64,000 bases of DNA from the NCBI RefSeq assembly GCF_003362725.1, contig NZ_QKTV01000003.1:62001-126000 (forward strand). Direction: 5' to 3'. The stretch's first letter is position 1; every line of letters begins with the position of its first letter. This DNA comes from Winogradskyella aurantiaca. Its GTDB lineage: Bacteria > Bacteroidota > Bacteroidia > Flavobacteriales > Flavobacteriaceae. Shown piece after piece: positions 43,050 to 52,790 of this stretch. The notes beneath the pieces are model-generated. The model saw nothing but the letters and a program-made list of their open reading frames with translations. It was not told where the DNA came from and searched no databases. The translations under genes were made by a program, and so were the position numbers.

Positions 43050-44903
43050 TTATTCCTCCACAAGATCTAATTCAACCTTAAGGTTATTGATAATAAATTC
43101 CTGCCTTGAAGGTGTATTTTTACCCATGTAGAAGGACAACAACTCGTCTACAGACATTTCTTTATCAATCATAACGGGATCTAAGCGCATATCATCGCCA
43201 ATAAAGTGCTTAAATTCATCAGGTGAAATCTCACCAAGACCCTTAAAACGGGTAATCTCAGGCTTAGGCTTTAATTTTTCAATCGCATTAATGCGCTCTT
43301 CTTCGGTATAACAATAAATGGTTTCTTTCTTATTTCTGACTCTAAACAAAGGGGTTTGCAAAATATACAAATGCCCTTCTTTTATCAATTCTGGGAAGAA
43401 CTGCAGAAAGAAGGTGATTAGTAACAATCTAATATGCATACCATCTACATCGGCATCGGTGGCAATAACCACATTGTTATAACGCAAATCCTCAAGAGAT
43501 TCTTCTATGTTAAGTGCAGCCTGAAGTAAATTAAACTCCTCATTCTCATACACGATCTTCTTGGACAACCCATAAGAATTTAAGGGCTTTCCTTTTAGAC
43601 TAAATACCGCCTGGGTATTAACATCTCTTGATTTAGTAATACTTCCAGAGGCAGAATCACCCTCAGTTATAAAAAGAGTTGTTTCAAGGCTTCGCTCGTT
43701 TTTAGCATCCCCAAAATGCACCCTGCAATCTCTTAGTTTTTTATTGTGTAAACTAGCTTTCTTGGCACGATCCCTAGCCAATTTTCTAATACCTGATAAT
43801 TCTTTACGCTCCTTCTCTGCCTGAAGGATTTTTCTTTGAAGTTTTTCGGCAGTCTCAGGATTCTTGTGTAAATAATTGTCAACGTTTTTCTTGACGTAAT
43901 CATTAATATAGGTGCGAACTGTAGGATGATCTCCTCCCATTTCTGTAGACCCCAATTTGGTTTTTGTCTGACTTTCAAAAACCGGCTCCATCACTTTAAT
44001 GGCAATAGCAGCAACTATTGATTTTCTAATATCTGAGGCATCGTAATTCTTTCCAAAAAAATCACGTACCGTCTTGACCATAGCCTCTCTAAATGCCGCT
44101 AAATGCGTACCTCCTTGAGTCGTGTTTTGACCATTTACAAAGGAATGGTATTCCTCTGAATACTGCGTTTTACTATGTGTTATAGCCAACTCAATATCTT
44201 CGCCTCTTAAATGAATAATTGGATAGAGCTGATCTGCCTCTACGATATTCTCAGAAAGAAGATCCTTAAGACCATTTTCACTTACAAATTTTTCACCGTT
44301 AAAAACAATGGTCAGACCTGGATTAAGATAGACATAATTCTTGAGCATCTTTACGATGTACTCATTTCGGTATTTGTAATTCTTAAAAATAGAATTATCA
44401 GGAACAAAGGTTACTTTTGTCCCTTTGCGTCTTGAAGTGTCTTCTAGCAGCTCCTGGTTGGTTAAACTACCCATTTCAAATTCTGCAGATGCAGATTTAC
44501 CATCCCTGTTGGATTCTACTCTAAAATAGGTCGACAACGCATTAACCGCCTTAGTACCAACCCCATTAAGACCTACAGACTTTTTGAAGGCCTTGGAATC
44601 GTATTTTCCACCTGTGTTCATTTTCGACACGACATCCACAACCTTTCCCAAAGGTATTCCACGTCCATAATCCCTGACCATGACGCGTTCACCTTGAACT
44701 GATATCTCAATTGTTTTACCAGCACCCATAACAAACTCATCAATGGAGTTGTCTAAAACCTCTTTAAGAAGAATGTAAATACCATCATCTGGCGAAGAAC
44801 CATCACCCAACTTTCCAATATACATTCCTGGGCGCATTCTAATATGCTCCTTCCAGTCCAGAGAACGAATATTATCTTCAGTATAGTTGGTTTGCTGTGC
44901 CAT
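43050..44903 (-). CDS. parE: DNA topoisomerase IV subunit B
   Basis: A 617-residue ATPase subunit. The GHKL ATP site ([14 protein letters not shown], then DYGRGIPLG), the KALNGVG-type loop [14 protein letters not shown], the TOPRIM motif EGDSASGS and the [12 protein letters not shown] metal site are all visible. The length is that of ParE without the GyrB insertion. First gene of parE-(155 aa)-parC. The upstream 143 bases hold no exact -7 box. Confidence 0.93.
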   Translation of the reverse strand: MAQQTNYTEDNIRSLDWKEHIRMRPGMYIGKLGDGSSPDDGIYILLKEVLDNSIDEFVMGAGKTIEISVQGERVMVRDYGRGIPLGKVVDVVSKMNTGGKYDSKAFKKSVGLNGVGTKAVNALSTYFRVESNRDGKSASAEFEMGSLTNQELLEDTSRRKGTKVTFVPDNSIFKNYKYRNEYIVKMLKNYVYLNPGLTIVFNGEKFVSENGLKDLLSENIVEADQLYPIIHLRGEDIELAITHSKTQYSEEYHSFVNGQNTTQGGTHLAAFREAMVKTVRDFFGKNYDASDIRKSIVAAIAIKVMEPVFESQTKTKLGSTEMGGDHPTVRTYINDYVKKNVDNYLHKNPETAEKLQRKILQAEKERKELSGIRKLARDRAKKASLHNKKLRDCRVHFGDAKNERSLETTLFITEGDSASGSITKSRDVNTQAVFSLKGKPLNSYGLSKKIVYENEEFNLLQAALNIEESLEDLRYNNVVIATDADVDGMHIRLLLITFFLQFFPELIKEGHLYILQTPLFRVRNKKETIYCYTEEERINAIEKLKPKPEITRFKGLGEISPDEFKHFIGDDMRLDPVMIDKEMSVDELLSFYMGKNTPSRQEFIINNLKVELDLVEE

Positions 44904-45046
44904 AGGTCTCAGTAAATTTTAGGAATAAAAGCTAATATAAGACCTTACCTCATAAAAAGAAATACAAGGCACACAAAGTAATTAACAATAAAAAGTATTG
45001 AATTGTTGAGAATTTAAAAACTTAGAAAACCAAAGTCTATTGGGTT

Positions 45047-46141
45047 CTAAACGTTAAAAAGGAAATGCATTATGTCTCCATCCTGAACCACATAGTTTTT
45101 TCCCTCAACACGCATTTTTCCTGCCTCCTTAACTTTGGCTTCGCTACCATAATTAATGTAGTCGTCGTAGGCAATTACTTCAGCTCTAATAAACCCTTTT
45201 TCAAAATCGGTATGAATAACACCAGCTGCCTCTGGCCCTGATGCTCCAATATTAACCGTCCAAGCTCTTACTTCTTTAGGACCAGCTGTGAAGTAGGTTT
45301 GTTGTTTTAATAATTGATAGGCTGATCTTATAAGCTTTGCCGACCCTGGCTCTTCCAATCCTATATCCTCAAGGAACATTTGTCGCTCCTCATAGTCATC
45401 CAACTCATTAATATCTGCTTCAGTTCCAACAGCCAGCACAAGAACTTCCGCGTCTTCATTAGCCACAGCAGCTCTTACCTGTTCCACATAGTCATTACCA
45501 GAAACAGCGGCGCTTTCATCGACATTGCACACATACATCACAGGCTTATCTGTAATCAATTGAAGTGGCTCTACATAATCTTCATAATCTTCATTGGAAA
45601 ACTCTAAAGACCTTACCGAATTTCCAGATTCCAAGCCTTCTTTAATCTTTAAGAGAATAGCTTCTTCTGCTTGCGCTTCTTTATTTCCGGTTCTGGCAGC
45701 TCTCCCAACTTTATCAAGTTTCTTTTCTGTTGATTCCAGATCCTTCAGCTGCAATTCAATATCAATGGTCTCTTTATCTCGTATTGGATCTACACTACCG
45801 TCTACGTGCACCACATTATCATTATCAAAGCAACGTAACACATGAAGAATGGCGTCTGTTTCTCTAATATTAGCTAAAAACTGATTTCCTAAGCCTTCAC
45901 CTTTGCTTGCTCCCTTTACCAATCCAGCAATATCAACAATCTCTACAGTAGCAGGGATCACCTTCTCAGGGTTTACTAATTCCTCCAATTTAACCAATCT
46001 TGGATCTGGTACATTAACAACACCAATATTTGGTTCAATAGTACAAAATGGGAAATTTGCGCTCTGCGCTTTGGCATTGGATAGGCAATTAAACAAAGTT
46101 GATTTTCCAACATTAGGTAATCCTACGATTCCAGCTTTCAT
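45047..46141 (-). CDS. ychF: Redox-regulated ATPase YchF
   Basis: A 364-residue Obg-family P-loop protein that prefers ATP. G1 is GLPNVGKSTLFNCL near residue 7; the altered G4 (NVDE in place of NKxD) fits ATP preference; a helical insert and a C-terminal TGS domain follow. It binds ribosomes and is linked to oxidative stress. Monocistronic, with an exact -7 box 45 bases upstream. Confidence 0.95.
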   Translation of the reverse strand: MKAGIVGLPNVGKSTLFNCLSNAKAQSANFPFCTIEPNIGVVNVPDPRLVKLEELVNPEKVIPATVEIVDIAGLVKGASKGEGLGNQFLANIRETDAILHVLRCFDNDNVVHVDGSVDPIRDKETIDIELQLKDLESTEKKLDKVGRAARTGNKEAQAEEAILLKIKEGLESGNSVRSLEFSNEDYEDYVEPLQLITDKPVMYVCNVDESAAVSGNDYVEQVRAAVANEDAEVLVLAVGTEADINELDDYEERQMFLEDIGLEEPGSAKLIRSAYQLLKQQTYFTAGPKEVRAWTVNIGASGPEAAGVIHTDFEKGFIRAEVIAYDDYINYGSEAKVKEAGKMRVEGKNYVVQDGDIMHFLFNV

Positions 46142-46185
46142 ATAATCATTTTAAAGTAAAAACGGCACTGCGTTTGAATTGGCGG

Positions 46186-46193
46186 CAAAGATA
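46186..46193 (-). promoter_or_regulatory. -7 promoter box for ychF
   Basis: Minus-strand TATCTTTG, exact TAnnTTTG, 45 bases before the ATG at 46141. Confidence 0.5.
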
Positions 46194-46306
46194 ATTAAAT
46201 ATTCAATCCTGATGACCTACCTACCAATGAGATTGAGATCGAATATTTTGTAATTTGTAACAAAAGAATTGCTGGCTCGTTGAGCTTTTATAAACCATCA
46301 ATCGTC

Positions 46307-47791
46307 ATGAAAAAGAATCTTTTCTTAAGCTTACTTTTTGCTTTTAGTTTAGTTACATATTCTCAAGAAATTTCAGGTAGAATTCTGGACTCCAAAGGTG
46401 AACCTGTAATTTTTGCTGCAGTCCAAAATAATGAGTCAAGCGGAGTCATCACCAACGAAGAAGGCTATTTTAGTATTACTTTAGATGAAAGACGCAACTT
46501 CATAACTATTAGTTGTTTGGGCTTTGAAACAATAGATGTACCCCTTTCTGATTTAAAAGCTAATAATTTTATCGTTGTTCTTAAAGAACAGGTGAACGAA
46601 TTGGATACTGTATTTCTGTCCAACAGCGAATTAGATGTCGAGGAAATCATTAGAAAGGCCAATGAAAATCTGACTTCAAATTATAAAAATGAAGGCATCA
46701 CTTACCGGTTGTTTTATCGCGGTACTGAATACAACCAATTCAATAAATTAGAATTTGAAATTAACAAGGCTTCCGGTTTTAAAAAACGAGAATTAACCGC
46801 TGTTAATCTAAGTCTTGACTCTCTAACTAATGATATTAAAGATAGTCAGTCCATTGATTTCACAGATTACCTAGCTGATCTAATGATTCTTGATAAAGAA
46901 AATGCGAAACTTGATGTGGTAAAGGCCACCAAACTCATAGATACTAAAAATTCTATTTCTGTTGATAGAATTCAAAAAAGGGCTCAAGACATTTTCCTAA
47001 CCTATCTCGACACAACAAAAACCTACAAACTTAAAACTGGACTCCTTAAAATTGAAGATTCCTTAAGCCTTAATGATGGCGACGGGAAAAGAAATGACAA
47101 AAAAGAAGAAGTTAGTGCTTTGGAATATGACACTTCCAATCTTAAAGACAAGAGTCATGAACACCTGCACATCTCTCAAATTTACGATGGTACAACCCTT
47201 CGGAATTTACTAGATGATGATTTATATGACTATGAGTATGTCAATTCAACCATGTTCAATGGGGAGTTAGTTCACATGATTGCCTATGAACCAAGGCGAT
47301 CCAAGGCAAAATTTGAAGGGATATTATTTATTTCTGATGACTCCTATGCCGTCATTAAAGCGGATTACAAATACGCCAAAGGTAAGCGTGGTGAAAAACT
47401 AAACCTTAAATTATTGTTAGGAATTAAATTCGTAGAAAACGTTAAGGAAGGTACTATCATTTTTACTCGAGATGAAGACTACTATCAACCAAAATACATC
47501 AAAGAGGAAACCGGATCGTATTTTTATGTGAACAGACCCTTAAAATTCATTGAGAATAGTCCGTCACGAAGAAAAGTTGGTTTTAAATTTTTGATTGAAG
47601 GCAACAACCGAAATAAAAGCGAACTCCTCATCGTATCACAATCGGATTTGAACAAACAGGCCTTCGATGAATTCTCTGAATTAGAAAAAACCCCTTATGA
47701 ACGTCTTAAGGTTTATGACCCTAGCATTTGGAAGAATTACACGTCTCTAGAGCCTTTACAAGAAATGAAAACGTTTAAAGCAGAAGAATAA
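46307..47791 (+). CDS. Exported protein with carboxypeptidase-like regulatory domain
   Basis: A 494-residue secreted or outer-membrane-associated protein: signal peptide (MKKNLFLSLLFAFSLVTYSQ), then a carboxypeptidase D regulatory-like beta sandwich (about 20-105, ISGRILDSKGEPVIFAAVQ) and a long domain resembling those of Bacteroidota surface proteins with this N-terminal module. No membrane barrel is obvious. The ATG at 46307 is preferred to a TTG at 46280 because it starts the signal peptide directly. Converges on the ferredoxin gene. Function unknown. Confidence 0.75.
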   Translation: MKKNLFLSLLFAFSLVTYSQEISGRILDSKGEPVIFAAVQNNESSGVITNEEGYFSITLDERRNFITISCLGFETIDVPLSDLKANNFIVVLKEQVNELDTVFLSNSELDVEEIIRKANENLTSNYKNEGITYRLFYRGTEYNQFNKLEFEINKASGFKKRELTAVNLSLDSLTNDIKDSQSIDFTDYLADLMILDKENAKLDVVKATKLIDTKNSISVDRIQKRAQDIFLTYLDTTKTYKLKTGLLKIEDSLSLNDGDGKRNDKKEEVSALEYDTSNLKDKSHEHLHISQIYDGTTLRNLLDDDLYDYEYVNSTMFNGELVHMIAYEPRRSKAKFEGILFISDDSYAVIKADYKYAKGKRGEKLNLKLLLGIKFVENVKEGTIIFTRDEDYYQPKYIKEETGSYFYVNRPLKFIENSPSRRKVGFKFLIEGNNRNKSELLIVSQSDLNKQAFDEFSELEKTPYERLKVYDPSIWKNYTSLEPLQEMKTFKAEE

Positions 47792-47792
47792 A

Positions 47793-48146
47793 TTAATCTT
47801 CCGGGTGCATAAAGCGTTGTTTCCCTAGTAATTCCTCTTCCGTCTCAACAATATCTTCGTCAGGAACACAACAGTCAACCGGACATACAGCAGCGCACTG
47901 GGGTTCTTCATGGAATCCCATACATTCCGTACACTTATCTGGCGCAATGTAGTAGATTTCGTCACTTATAGGCATCTGTGGTTCATCCGCATCAACAGCT
48001 TTGCCATTAGGAAGTACCACTTTACCTGACAAACTGGTCCCGTCGTTATATCTCCAGTCATCCGCACCCTCATAAATTGCGGTATTTGGGCATTCAGGTT
48101 CACACGCACCACAATTTATGCATTCATCAGTGATAATTATCGCCAT
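47793..48146 (-). CDS. 4Fe-4S dicluster ferredoxin
   Basis: A 117-residue ferredoxin. The first cluster motif is [12 protein letters not shown] (residues 9-20); the second set, [22 protein letters not shown], is interrupted in the way seen in bacterial 2[4Fe-4S] ferredoxins (residues about 74-95). An insert of about 45 residues separates them. The frame is open to 48218, but the ATG at 48146 fits family length and promoter position. Electron partner unknown. Divergent from the acyl-CoA reductase gene. Confidence 0.9.
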   Translation of the reverse strand: MAIIITDECINCGACEPECPNTAIYEGADDWRYNDGTSLSGKVVLPNGKAVDADEPQMPISDEIYYIAPDKCTECMGFHEEPQCAAVCPVDCCVPDEDIVETEEELLGKQRFMHPED

Positions 48147-48170
48147 GATTATTTTTCTTTTTCGTTTGCG

Positions 48171-48178
48171 TAAATTTG
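48171..48178 (+). promoter_or_regulatory. -7 promoter box for the acyl-CoA reductase gene
   Basis: TAAATTTG, exact TAnnTTTG, 43 bases before the ATG at 48222. Confidence 0.5.
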
Positions 48179-48183
48179 CACTG

Positions 48184-48191
48184 CAAAAATA
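48184..48191 (-). promoter_or_regulatory. -7 promoter box for the ferredoxin gene
   Basis: Minus-strand TATTTTTG, exact TAnnTTTG, about 38 bases before the ATG at 48146, with a TTG 20 bases upstream. It supports the start at 48146; the start at 48218 would lie upstream of the promoter. Confidence 0.55.
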
Positions 48192-48205
48192 ATACCTCAG
48201 GTATT
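48191..48205. promoter_or_regulatory. Palindrome between the divergent ferredoxin and acyl-CoA reductase promoters
   Basis: AATACCT-C-AGGTATT, perfect seven-base arms. It lies in the ferredoxin promoter spacer and just downstream of the acyl-CoA reductase start site, so one protein could affect both. Confidence 0.45.
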
Positions 48206-48221
48206 GATACGCAAGCATTAG

Positions 48222-49280
48222 ATGAATCTAGACAACAGAATTAAGGCCTTTGCAAATCTTGGCACTCTTTTAAAGGAATTTCTTAAAAGGAAAGACCAAA
48301 CTAGTATCGAAGCAGATAACACTGGAAGCACATTTCAGGTTTTAAATGATTCTTTTAGGAGGACACATCAAAAGAACGCTTGGTTTACCGAATCGAATAT
48401 CAAGTACAGTTTTTCGCAATGGTCCCAGTTATTAACAGTTAATAACCTGATAGAATGGACTAATAATTACAACTTTGAGTCCCAGACGCCAAAAAAAGTA
48501 GCAATTATAATGGCGGGCAACATTCCCTTGGTAGGGTTTCACGATTTTTTGTCCGTTTTAATCTGTGGTCATCATGTCATTGTTAAACAGTCTTCTAATG
48601 ATGATGTACTTCTAAACACCTTATGTCAACTCTTATTTGAAATTGAACCAAGATTTTCAGAACGTATTGAATTTACAGATGGACAATTGACAAATTTTGA
48701 AGCGGTGATTGCTACAGGAAGCAACAATACAGCCAGGTATTTCGAATATTATTTTAAGGATGTTCCAAGTATTATTAGAAAAAATAGAACATCTGTTGTC
48801 GTATTGTCAGGAAATGAATCGGCCGAAACTCTTGAGGCCTTATCAGAGGATATCTTCAGGTATTATGGTTTGGGCTGTAGAAATGTTTCTAAACTATACG
48901 TTCCTCAGGATTATAATTTTGATGCTTTCTTTAACGCCATTTATAAATGGCACCCAATAATTCACGAACACAAGTACGCTAACAATTATGACTACAACAA
49001 AGCTGTTTATTTAATGAGCGAATTTGATATGTTGGACAATGGTTTTCTAGTTTTAAAACAAGATGAACAATTAACCTCACCAATTGCCACTTTAAACTAT
49101 GAGTTTTATAATGACAGAGCGTCATTAAACTCTCACTTAGATTCAATAAGTGAGGATATTCAGTGTATTGTCTCTTCTGGTTTTAGAGATGATGAGGTTT
49201 CTTTTGGAACAACGCAACAACCGGGATTGATGAGCTATGCAGATGGTGTTGACACTGTTGAATTCCTGTTGACAATATGA
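48222..49280 (+). CDS. Acyl-CoA reductase, LuxC family
   Basis: A 352-residue protein of the LuxC/acyl-CoA reductase family within the aldehyde dehydrogenase superfamily. It has the Rossmann-like part ([19 protein letters not shown]) and the [10 protein letters not shown] stretch whose Cys is the likely acyl-binding residue (GLGCRNVSK, near residue 225). It would reduce acyl-CoA to aldehyde; no luciferase genes are here, so a lipid or wax role is more likely. Next to a ferredoxin on the other strand, which may or may not be a partner. Confidence 0.82.
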   Translation: MNLDNRIKAFANLGTLLKEFLKRKDQTSIEADNTGSTFQVLNDSFRRTHQKNAWFTESNIKYSFSQWSQLLTVNNLIEWTNNYNFESQTPKKVAIIMAGNIPLVGFHDFLSVLICGHHVIVKQSSNDDVLLNTLCQLLFEIEPRFSERIEFTDGQLTNFEAVIATGSNNTARYFEYYFKDVPSIIRKNRTSVVVLSGNESAETLEALSEDIFRYYGLGCRNVSKLYVPQDYNFDAFFNAIYKWHPIIHEHKYANNYDYNKAVYLMSEFDMLDNGFLVLKQDEQLTSPIATLNYEFYNDRASLNSHLDSISEDIQCIVSSGFRDDEVSFGTTQQPGLMSYADGVDTVEFLLTI

Positions 49281-49353
49281 TCTAAAAAAATAGCATTTTA
49301 ATAACAATTACATTCCTTTTTATTAGCACCTTTGCAGCGAAAACTAACGTATT

Positions 49354-50418
49354 ATGATCAAGAAACACAACTTTAGCGCAGGCCCTTGCGTTTTACCAAA
49401 ATCAGTGATGCAAAAGGCCTCAGAGGCCGTTCTAGATTTTGATAATGGTTTATCCTTACTCGAAATATCGCACCGCAGTAAACCATTTGTGGATGTCATG
49501 GAACAGGCCCGTGCATTAGCGCTGGAACTGCTTGGACTTGAAGGTAAGGGCTACAAGGCATTATTCCTTCAAGGAGGTGCAAGTACGCAGTTTTTAATGG
49601 TAGCACTCAATCTTCTTGAAAAACGGGCAGGATACTTAAATACAGGTACTTGGAGTGATAAGGCCATTAAAGAAGCTAGAATCTATGATGATATCTATGA
49701 AGTAGCTAGTTCTAAAAGTGCTAATTTCAATTATATCCCAAAGGGCTATGATATTCCGGATGACTACGATTACTTTCATTGCACATCAAATAATACCATT
49801 TTCGGGACCCAGATAAAAGAATTCCCTACCCCTTCCATTCCTATGGTTTGCGATATGAGTAGTGATATTTTCTCAAGACAGTTAGATTTTTCTAAGTTTG
49901 ATATCATCTATGCTGGTGCACAGAAGAATATGGGCCCTGCAGGTACTACTTTAGTGGTTGTTAAAGAAGATGTACTTGGTAAAGTATCCAGAAAGATACC
50001 ATCTATGATGGATTATAAAGTTCATATAGGAAAAGGCAGTATGTTTAATACTCCCCCTGTTTTTCCAGTTTACGTTTCTATGTTAACCATGCAATGGCTT
50101 AAAGAATTAGGAGGTATAGCAGCTATCGAAGAGGAAAATGAAAAGAAAGCTTCATTGATTTATTCTGAGATCGACTTAAATCCATTATTTAAGGGTTTTG
50201 CAGTAAAAGAAGACAGATCATCCATGAATGCCACTTTTACATTAGAAAATGAAAACCTGAAAGAAACCTTTGACGCTATGTGGAAAGAAGCAGGAATCAA
50301 TGGACTAAACGGTCATAGAAGTGTTGGTGGTTATAGAGCTTCTATGTACAATGCCTTAAGCCTTGACAGTGTTAAAGCATTAGTTGAAGTAATGAGTGAA
50401 TTAGAGCGAAAAGCTTAA
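49354..50418 (+). CDS. serC: Phosphoserine aminotransferase
   Basis: A 354-residue PLP enzyme that makes phosphoserine from 3-phosphohydroxypyruvate. The PLP lysine is in IIYAGAQKNMGPAGTTLVV near residue 192; the N-terminal NFSAGPCVLP and FLQGGAST motifs are typical. It is followed 19 bases later by serA, the preceding enzyme of the pathway. Confidence 0.96.
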   Translation: MIKKHNFSAGPCVLPKSVMQKASEAVLDFDNGLSLLEISHRSKPFVDVMEQARALALELLGLEGKGYKALFLQGGASTQFLMVALNLLEKRAGYLNTGTWSDKAIKEARIYDDIYEVASSKSANFNYIPKGYDIPDDYDYFHCTSNNTIFGTQIKEFPTPSIPMVCDMSSDIFSRQLDFSKFDIIYAGAQKNMGPAGTTLVVVKEDVLGKVSRKIPSMMDYKVHIGKGSMFNTPPVFPVYVSMLTMQWLKELGGIAAIEEENEKKASLIYSEIDLNPLFKGFAVKEDRSSMNATFTLENENLKETFDAMWKEAGINGLNGHRSVGGYRASMYNALSLDSVKALVEVMSELERKA

Positions 50419-50437
50419 AAAAATAACGAATAGGAAA

Positions 50438-51388
50438 ATGAAAGTATTAGCAAACGATGGTATTTCACAAAGCGGTATTGATGCATTAGAATCTGCTGGC
50501 TTTAATGTTGAAACCACTACAGTTGCTCAGGAACAACTGGTGAACTATATCAATTCTAATGAAATTGATGTATTGCTTGTTAGGAGTGCTACAAAGGTTA
50601 GAAAGGACATCATTGATAATTGTGCCTCTTTAAAAATCATTGGTCGTGGTGGCGTAGGTATGGATAATATCGATGTCGATTATGCAAGAGAAAAAGGTCT
50701 TCACGTCATTAACACCCCTGCAGCTTCATCAAGTTCAGTAGCCGAGTTAGTCTTTGCGCATTTATTTGGAAGTGTACGTTATTTATACGACGCTAACAGG
50801 AATATGCCTCTAGACGGAGATTCACGTTTTAAAGCTTTAAAAAAGAACTATGCTAAAGGAAGTGAGCTGAGAGGAAAAACCCTCGGAATTGTGGGCTTTG
50901 GTAGAATAGGTCAAGAAGTGGCAAAAATTGCAATTGGAATTGGTATGAAGGTTATTGCCTCAGATAAATTTGTTGACGAAGCTACTATTGCACTTGACTT
51001 TTTTAATGGTGAAACCATGAATTTTAACATTAAAACCACCTCTATGGATGAGGTCTTATCCAATTCTGATTATATAACACTGCACGTTCCGGCTCAAAAA
51101 GAGTATGTCATTGGACAAAATGAAATAACTAAAATGAAGGATGGAGCAGGTATTATTAACGCTGCTCGTGGTGGTGTCATTGATGAAGTAGCTTTGATTG
51201 CCGCCTTAGAAAGTGGTAAACTCTCATTTGCAGGACTAGATACATTTGAAAATGAACCAAAACCTGCAATAAAAGTATTGATGAATCAACGTGTCTCATT
51301 AACTCCTCATATTGGCGCAGCCACTAGTGAGGCTCAAGACAGAATCGGTACCGAATTAGCATCGCAAATCATTGAGATATTGAACTAA
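50438..51388 (+). CDS. serA: D-3-phosphoglycerate dehydrogenase, short form
   Basis: A 316-residue NAD enzyme for the first step of serine synthesis. GFGRIGQEVAK near residue 150 binds NAD, and the catalytic Arg, Glu and His are in INAARGGVIDE, FENEP and TPHIGAATSEA. It lacks the C-terminal ACT domain of E. coli SerA, so it should not be feedback inhibited by serine in that way. Second gene of serC-serA, followed by a terminator. Confidence 0.92.
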   Translation: MKVLANDGISQSGIDALESAGFNVETTTVAQEQLVNYINSNEIDVLLVRSATKVRKDIIDNCASLKIIGRGGVGMDNIDVDYAREKGLHVINTPAASSSSVAELVFAHLFGSVRYLYDANRNMPLDGDSRFKALKKNYAKGSELRGKTLGIVGFGRIGQEVAKIAIGIGMKVIASDKFVDEATIALDFFNGETMNFNIKTTSMDEVLSNSDYITLHVPAQKEYVIGQNEITKMKDGAGIINAARGGVIDEVALIAALESGKLSFAGLDTFENEPKPAIKVLMNQRVSLTPHIGAATSEAQDRIGTELASQIIEILN

Positions 51389-51409
51389 AGATATCTAATT
51401 AATCACTTA

Positions 51410-51439
51410 AAAACCTTCGTTAATCACGAAGGTTTTTTT
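51410..51439 (+). terminator. Intrinsic terminator after serC-serA
   Basis: AAAACCTTCGT-TAATC-ACGAAGGTTTT followed by T residues; an A run on the other side could serve the opposite strand too. Confidence 0.9.
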
Positions 51440-51451
51440 ATATTATAGTTT

Positions 51452-51904
51452 ATGAAAGCTGCTAATTTCAAAATTGTCATCCTATCGATACTTGTTATGG
51501 TCGTTGGCCTTTCTTGCAAATCGACTGATCGTGGACAATTGAGCACTGATGAAGAGTCAGTTAATAAAATTGAAAATGATACTGTTAGCATAGCAAACGA
51601 AGATGTTGGGTATGAGATCATCATTATAGAACCTGGATTTAATGCATTTTTAAAAGGAACTGCAAGACAAGAAGGTTATTATGATCAGTCTTTATTAGAG
51701 TCCAGAAATAGTCTTTTTGTACGTCAGTGGAACATAAGAGTGACACAACCAAATAACTATGACCCAAATTTATATGAAATGCCTATCAATTATGACCCGC
51801 ATATCGATTATGGCTATGAAGTCAATTATAAACTTTACAACTACTTCATCTTTTTTCAGCTTAAATATAAGCAGCAACTGACCGAATTAGTTCCGCGAAT
51901 TTAG
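51452..51904 (+). CDS. DUF6146 family lipoprotein
   Basis: A 150-residue lipoprotein with lipobox VVGLSC (Cys22) and a domain with the motif YEIIIIEPGFNAFL and RNSLFVRQWNIRV, followed by a Tyr-rich end (NYKLYNYFIFFQLKYKQQL). I place it in DUF6146, a Bacteroidota family without known function. It follows the serA terminator by 12 bases. Confidence 0.72.
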   Translation: MKAANFKIVILSILVMVVGLSCKSTDRGQLSTDEESVNKIENDTVSIANEDVGYEIIIIEPGFNAFLKGTARQEGYYDQSLLESRNSLFVRQWNIRVTQPNNYDPNLYEMPINYDPHIDYGYEVNYKLYNYFIFFQLKYKQQLTELVPRI

Positions 51905-51906
51905 CT

Positions 51907-51914
51907 TACATTTG
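51907..51914 (+). promoter_or_regulatory. -7 promoter box for the DUF6787/TonB receptor transcript
   Basis: TACATTTG, exact TAnnTTTG, right after the DUF6146 stop and 16 bases before the ATG at 51931. Confidence 0.45.
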
Positions 51915-51930
51915 CATCTTTCTTTAGCAA

Positions 51931-52425
51931 ATGAAAAAGTTTAAGGAACGCTGGGAAATAAAGAAAAATTGGCAGTTGTTGTACCCGTTAGTTGGTATAA
52001 TTACCCTTTTATATTCTAGTGTTAAGATAAGTCTTATTTGGTTCCAAGAGGCCGCCCCATTAATTATAGGAGTAGTCAGTTTAGGAATTTTCTTGTTGTT
52101 ATTAAGAATTACCCTTTGGCTTTTTAAGGTACTATCAAAAAAATGGGTACTGACCTATCGTTGGGAAATGATACGTGTATTCATGGTCTTCGCAATCACG
52201 GGATCATCCTCTATGTTTGTTGGTAGACCTATTATAAAACTGATTGGCATTACTAAAGAAAACTTAAATCCAGTGATTTATTGGGCGCTGTTCATTATCA
52301 TTGGGCTTATTTTTTACCAAATTTTACTCGTGTTTTTCGGTTGGCTATTTGGACAGTTTGAGTTCTTTTGGGCTTTTGAAAAGAAAATGTTACGTAGATT
52401 TGGCTTAAAACGCTTTATAGATTGA
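51931..52425 (+). CDS. DUF6787 family membrane protein
   Basis: A 164-residue protein that begins with a soluble KFKERWEIKKNWQL motif, followed by four membrane helices; the loop AITGSSSMFVGRPIIKLIG resembles the DUF6787 signature. Function unknown. Its TGA overlaps the TTG start of the His-rich protein gene, so translation is coupled with the TonB receptor operon. Confidence 0.68.
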   Translation: MKKFKERWEIKKNWQLLYPLVGIITLLYSSVKISLIWFQEAAPLIIGVVSLGIFLLLLRITLWLFKVLSKKWVLTYRWEMIRVFMVFAITGSSSMFVGRPIIKLIGITKENLNPVIYWALFIIIGLIFYQILLVFFGWLFGQFEFFWAFEKKMLRRFGLKRFID

Positions 52426-52754
52426 AAACTAATACAAATAAGGCTCTTTCTCAGCTATTGTCAATAGGACTAATTATAGCCTTATTACTTCCTTATGGTT
52501 TTCAGTTTAGCCATATTCTATCTTCACATGAGCATGAAATTTGTGATGGTGAAACATCTCATCATTTTCATGGTGAAGAGTTTAATTGTGATCTTGATAA
52601 GTATAAAACGAGTATTAACTTTGTTTTACCCCTATTTGTCAATAATCAATCAAGACTTAATAGATATACGACCTACAATAATAGGTATAAAAGTCTCATT
52701 TCATCAAGCAAAGAATCTTCTAAAAACCTCCGAGCACCGCCAGTTCAAGTGTAA
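52422..52754 (+). CDS. His-rich exported protein, possibly metal-binding
   Basis: A 110-residue exported protein starting at TTG 52422 inside the stop of the previous gene; no ATG exists before its signal sequence (about residues 8-26). Just after it comes a His/Glu/Cys/Asp-rich segment: HEHEICDGETSHHFHGEEF near residues 36-54. The rest is basic. I do not recognise a family. The composition and the neighbouring TonB receptor and lipoprotein suggest periplasmic or surface metal capture, such as zinc, copper or nickel; this is inference. Confidence 0.6.
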   Translation: MKTNTNKALSQLLSIGLIIALLLPYGFQFSHILSSHEHEICDGETSHHFHGEEFNCDLDKYKTSINFVLPLFVNNQSRLNRYTTYNNRYKSLISSSKESSKNLRAPPVQV

Positions 52755-52790
52755 TTTTCAATTAATTGAATATTCACTAACAACAACTAT

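Noticed and set aside
48147-48218. N-terminal extension of the ferredoxin
   Set aside because: Residues before the ATG at 48146 do not fit the family and the region contains the predicted promoter.
51410-51439. Serine-sensing leader or riboswitch near serA
   Set aside because: The structure lies after serA and is a plain terminator; nothing leader-like was found before serC.
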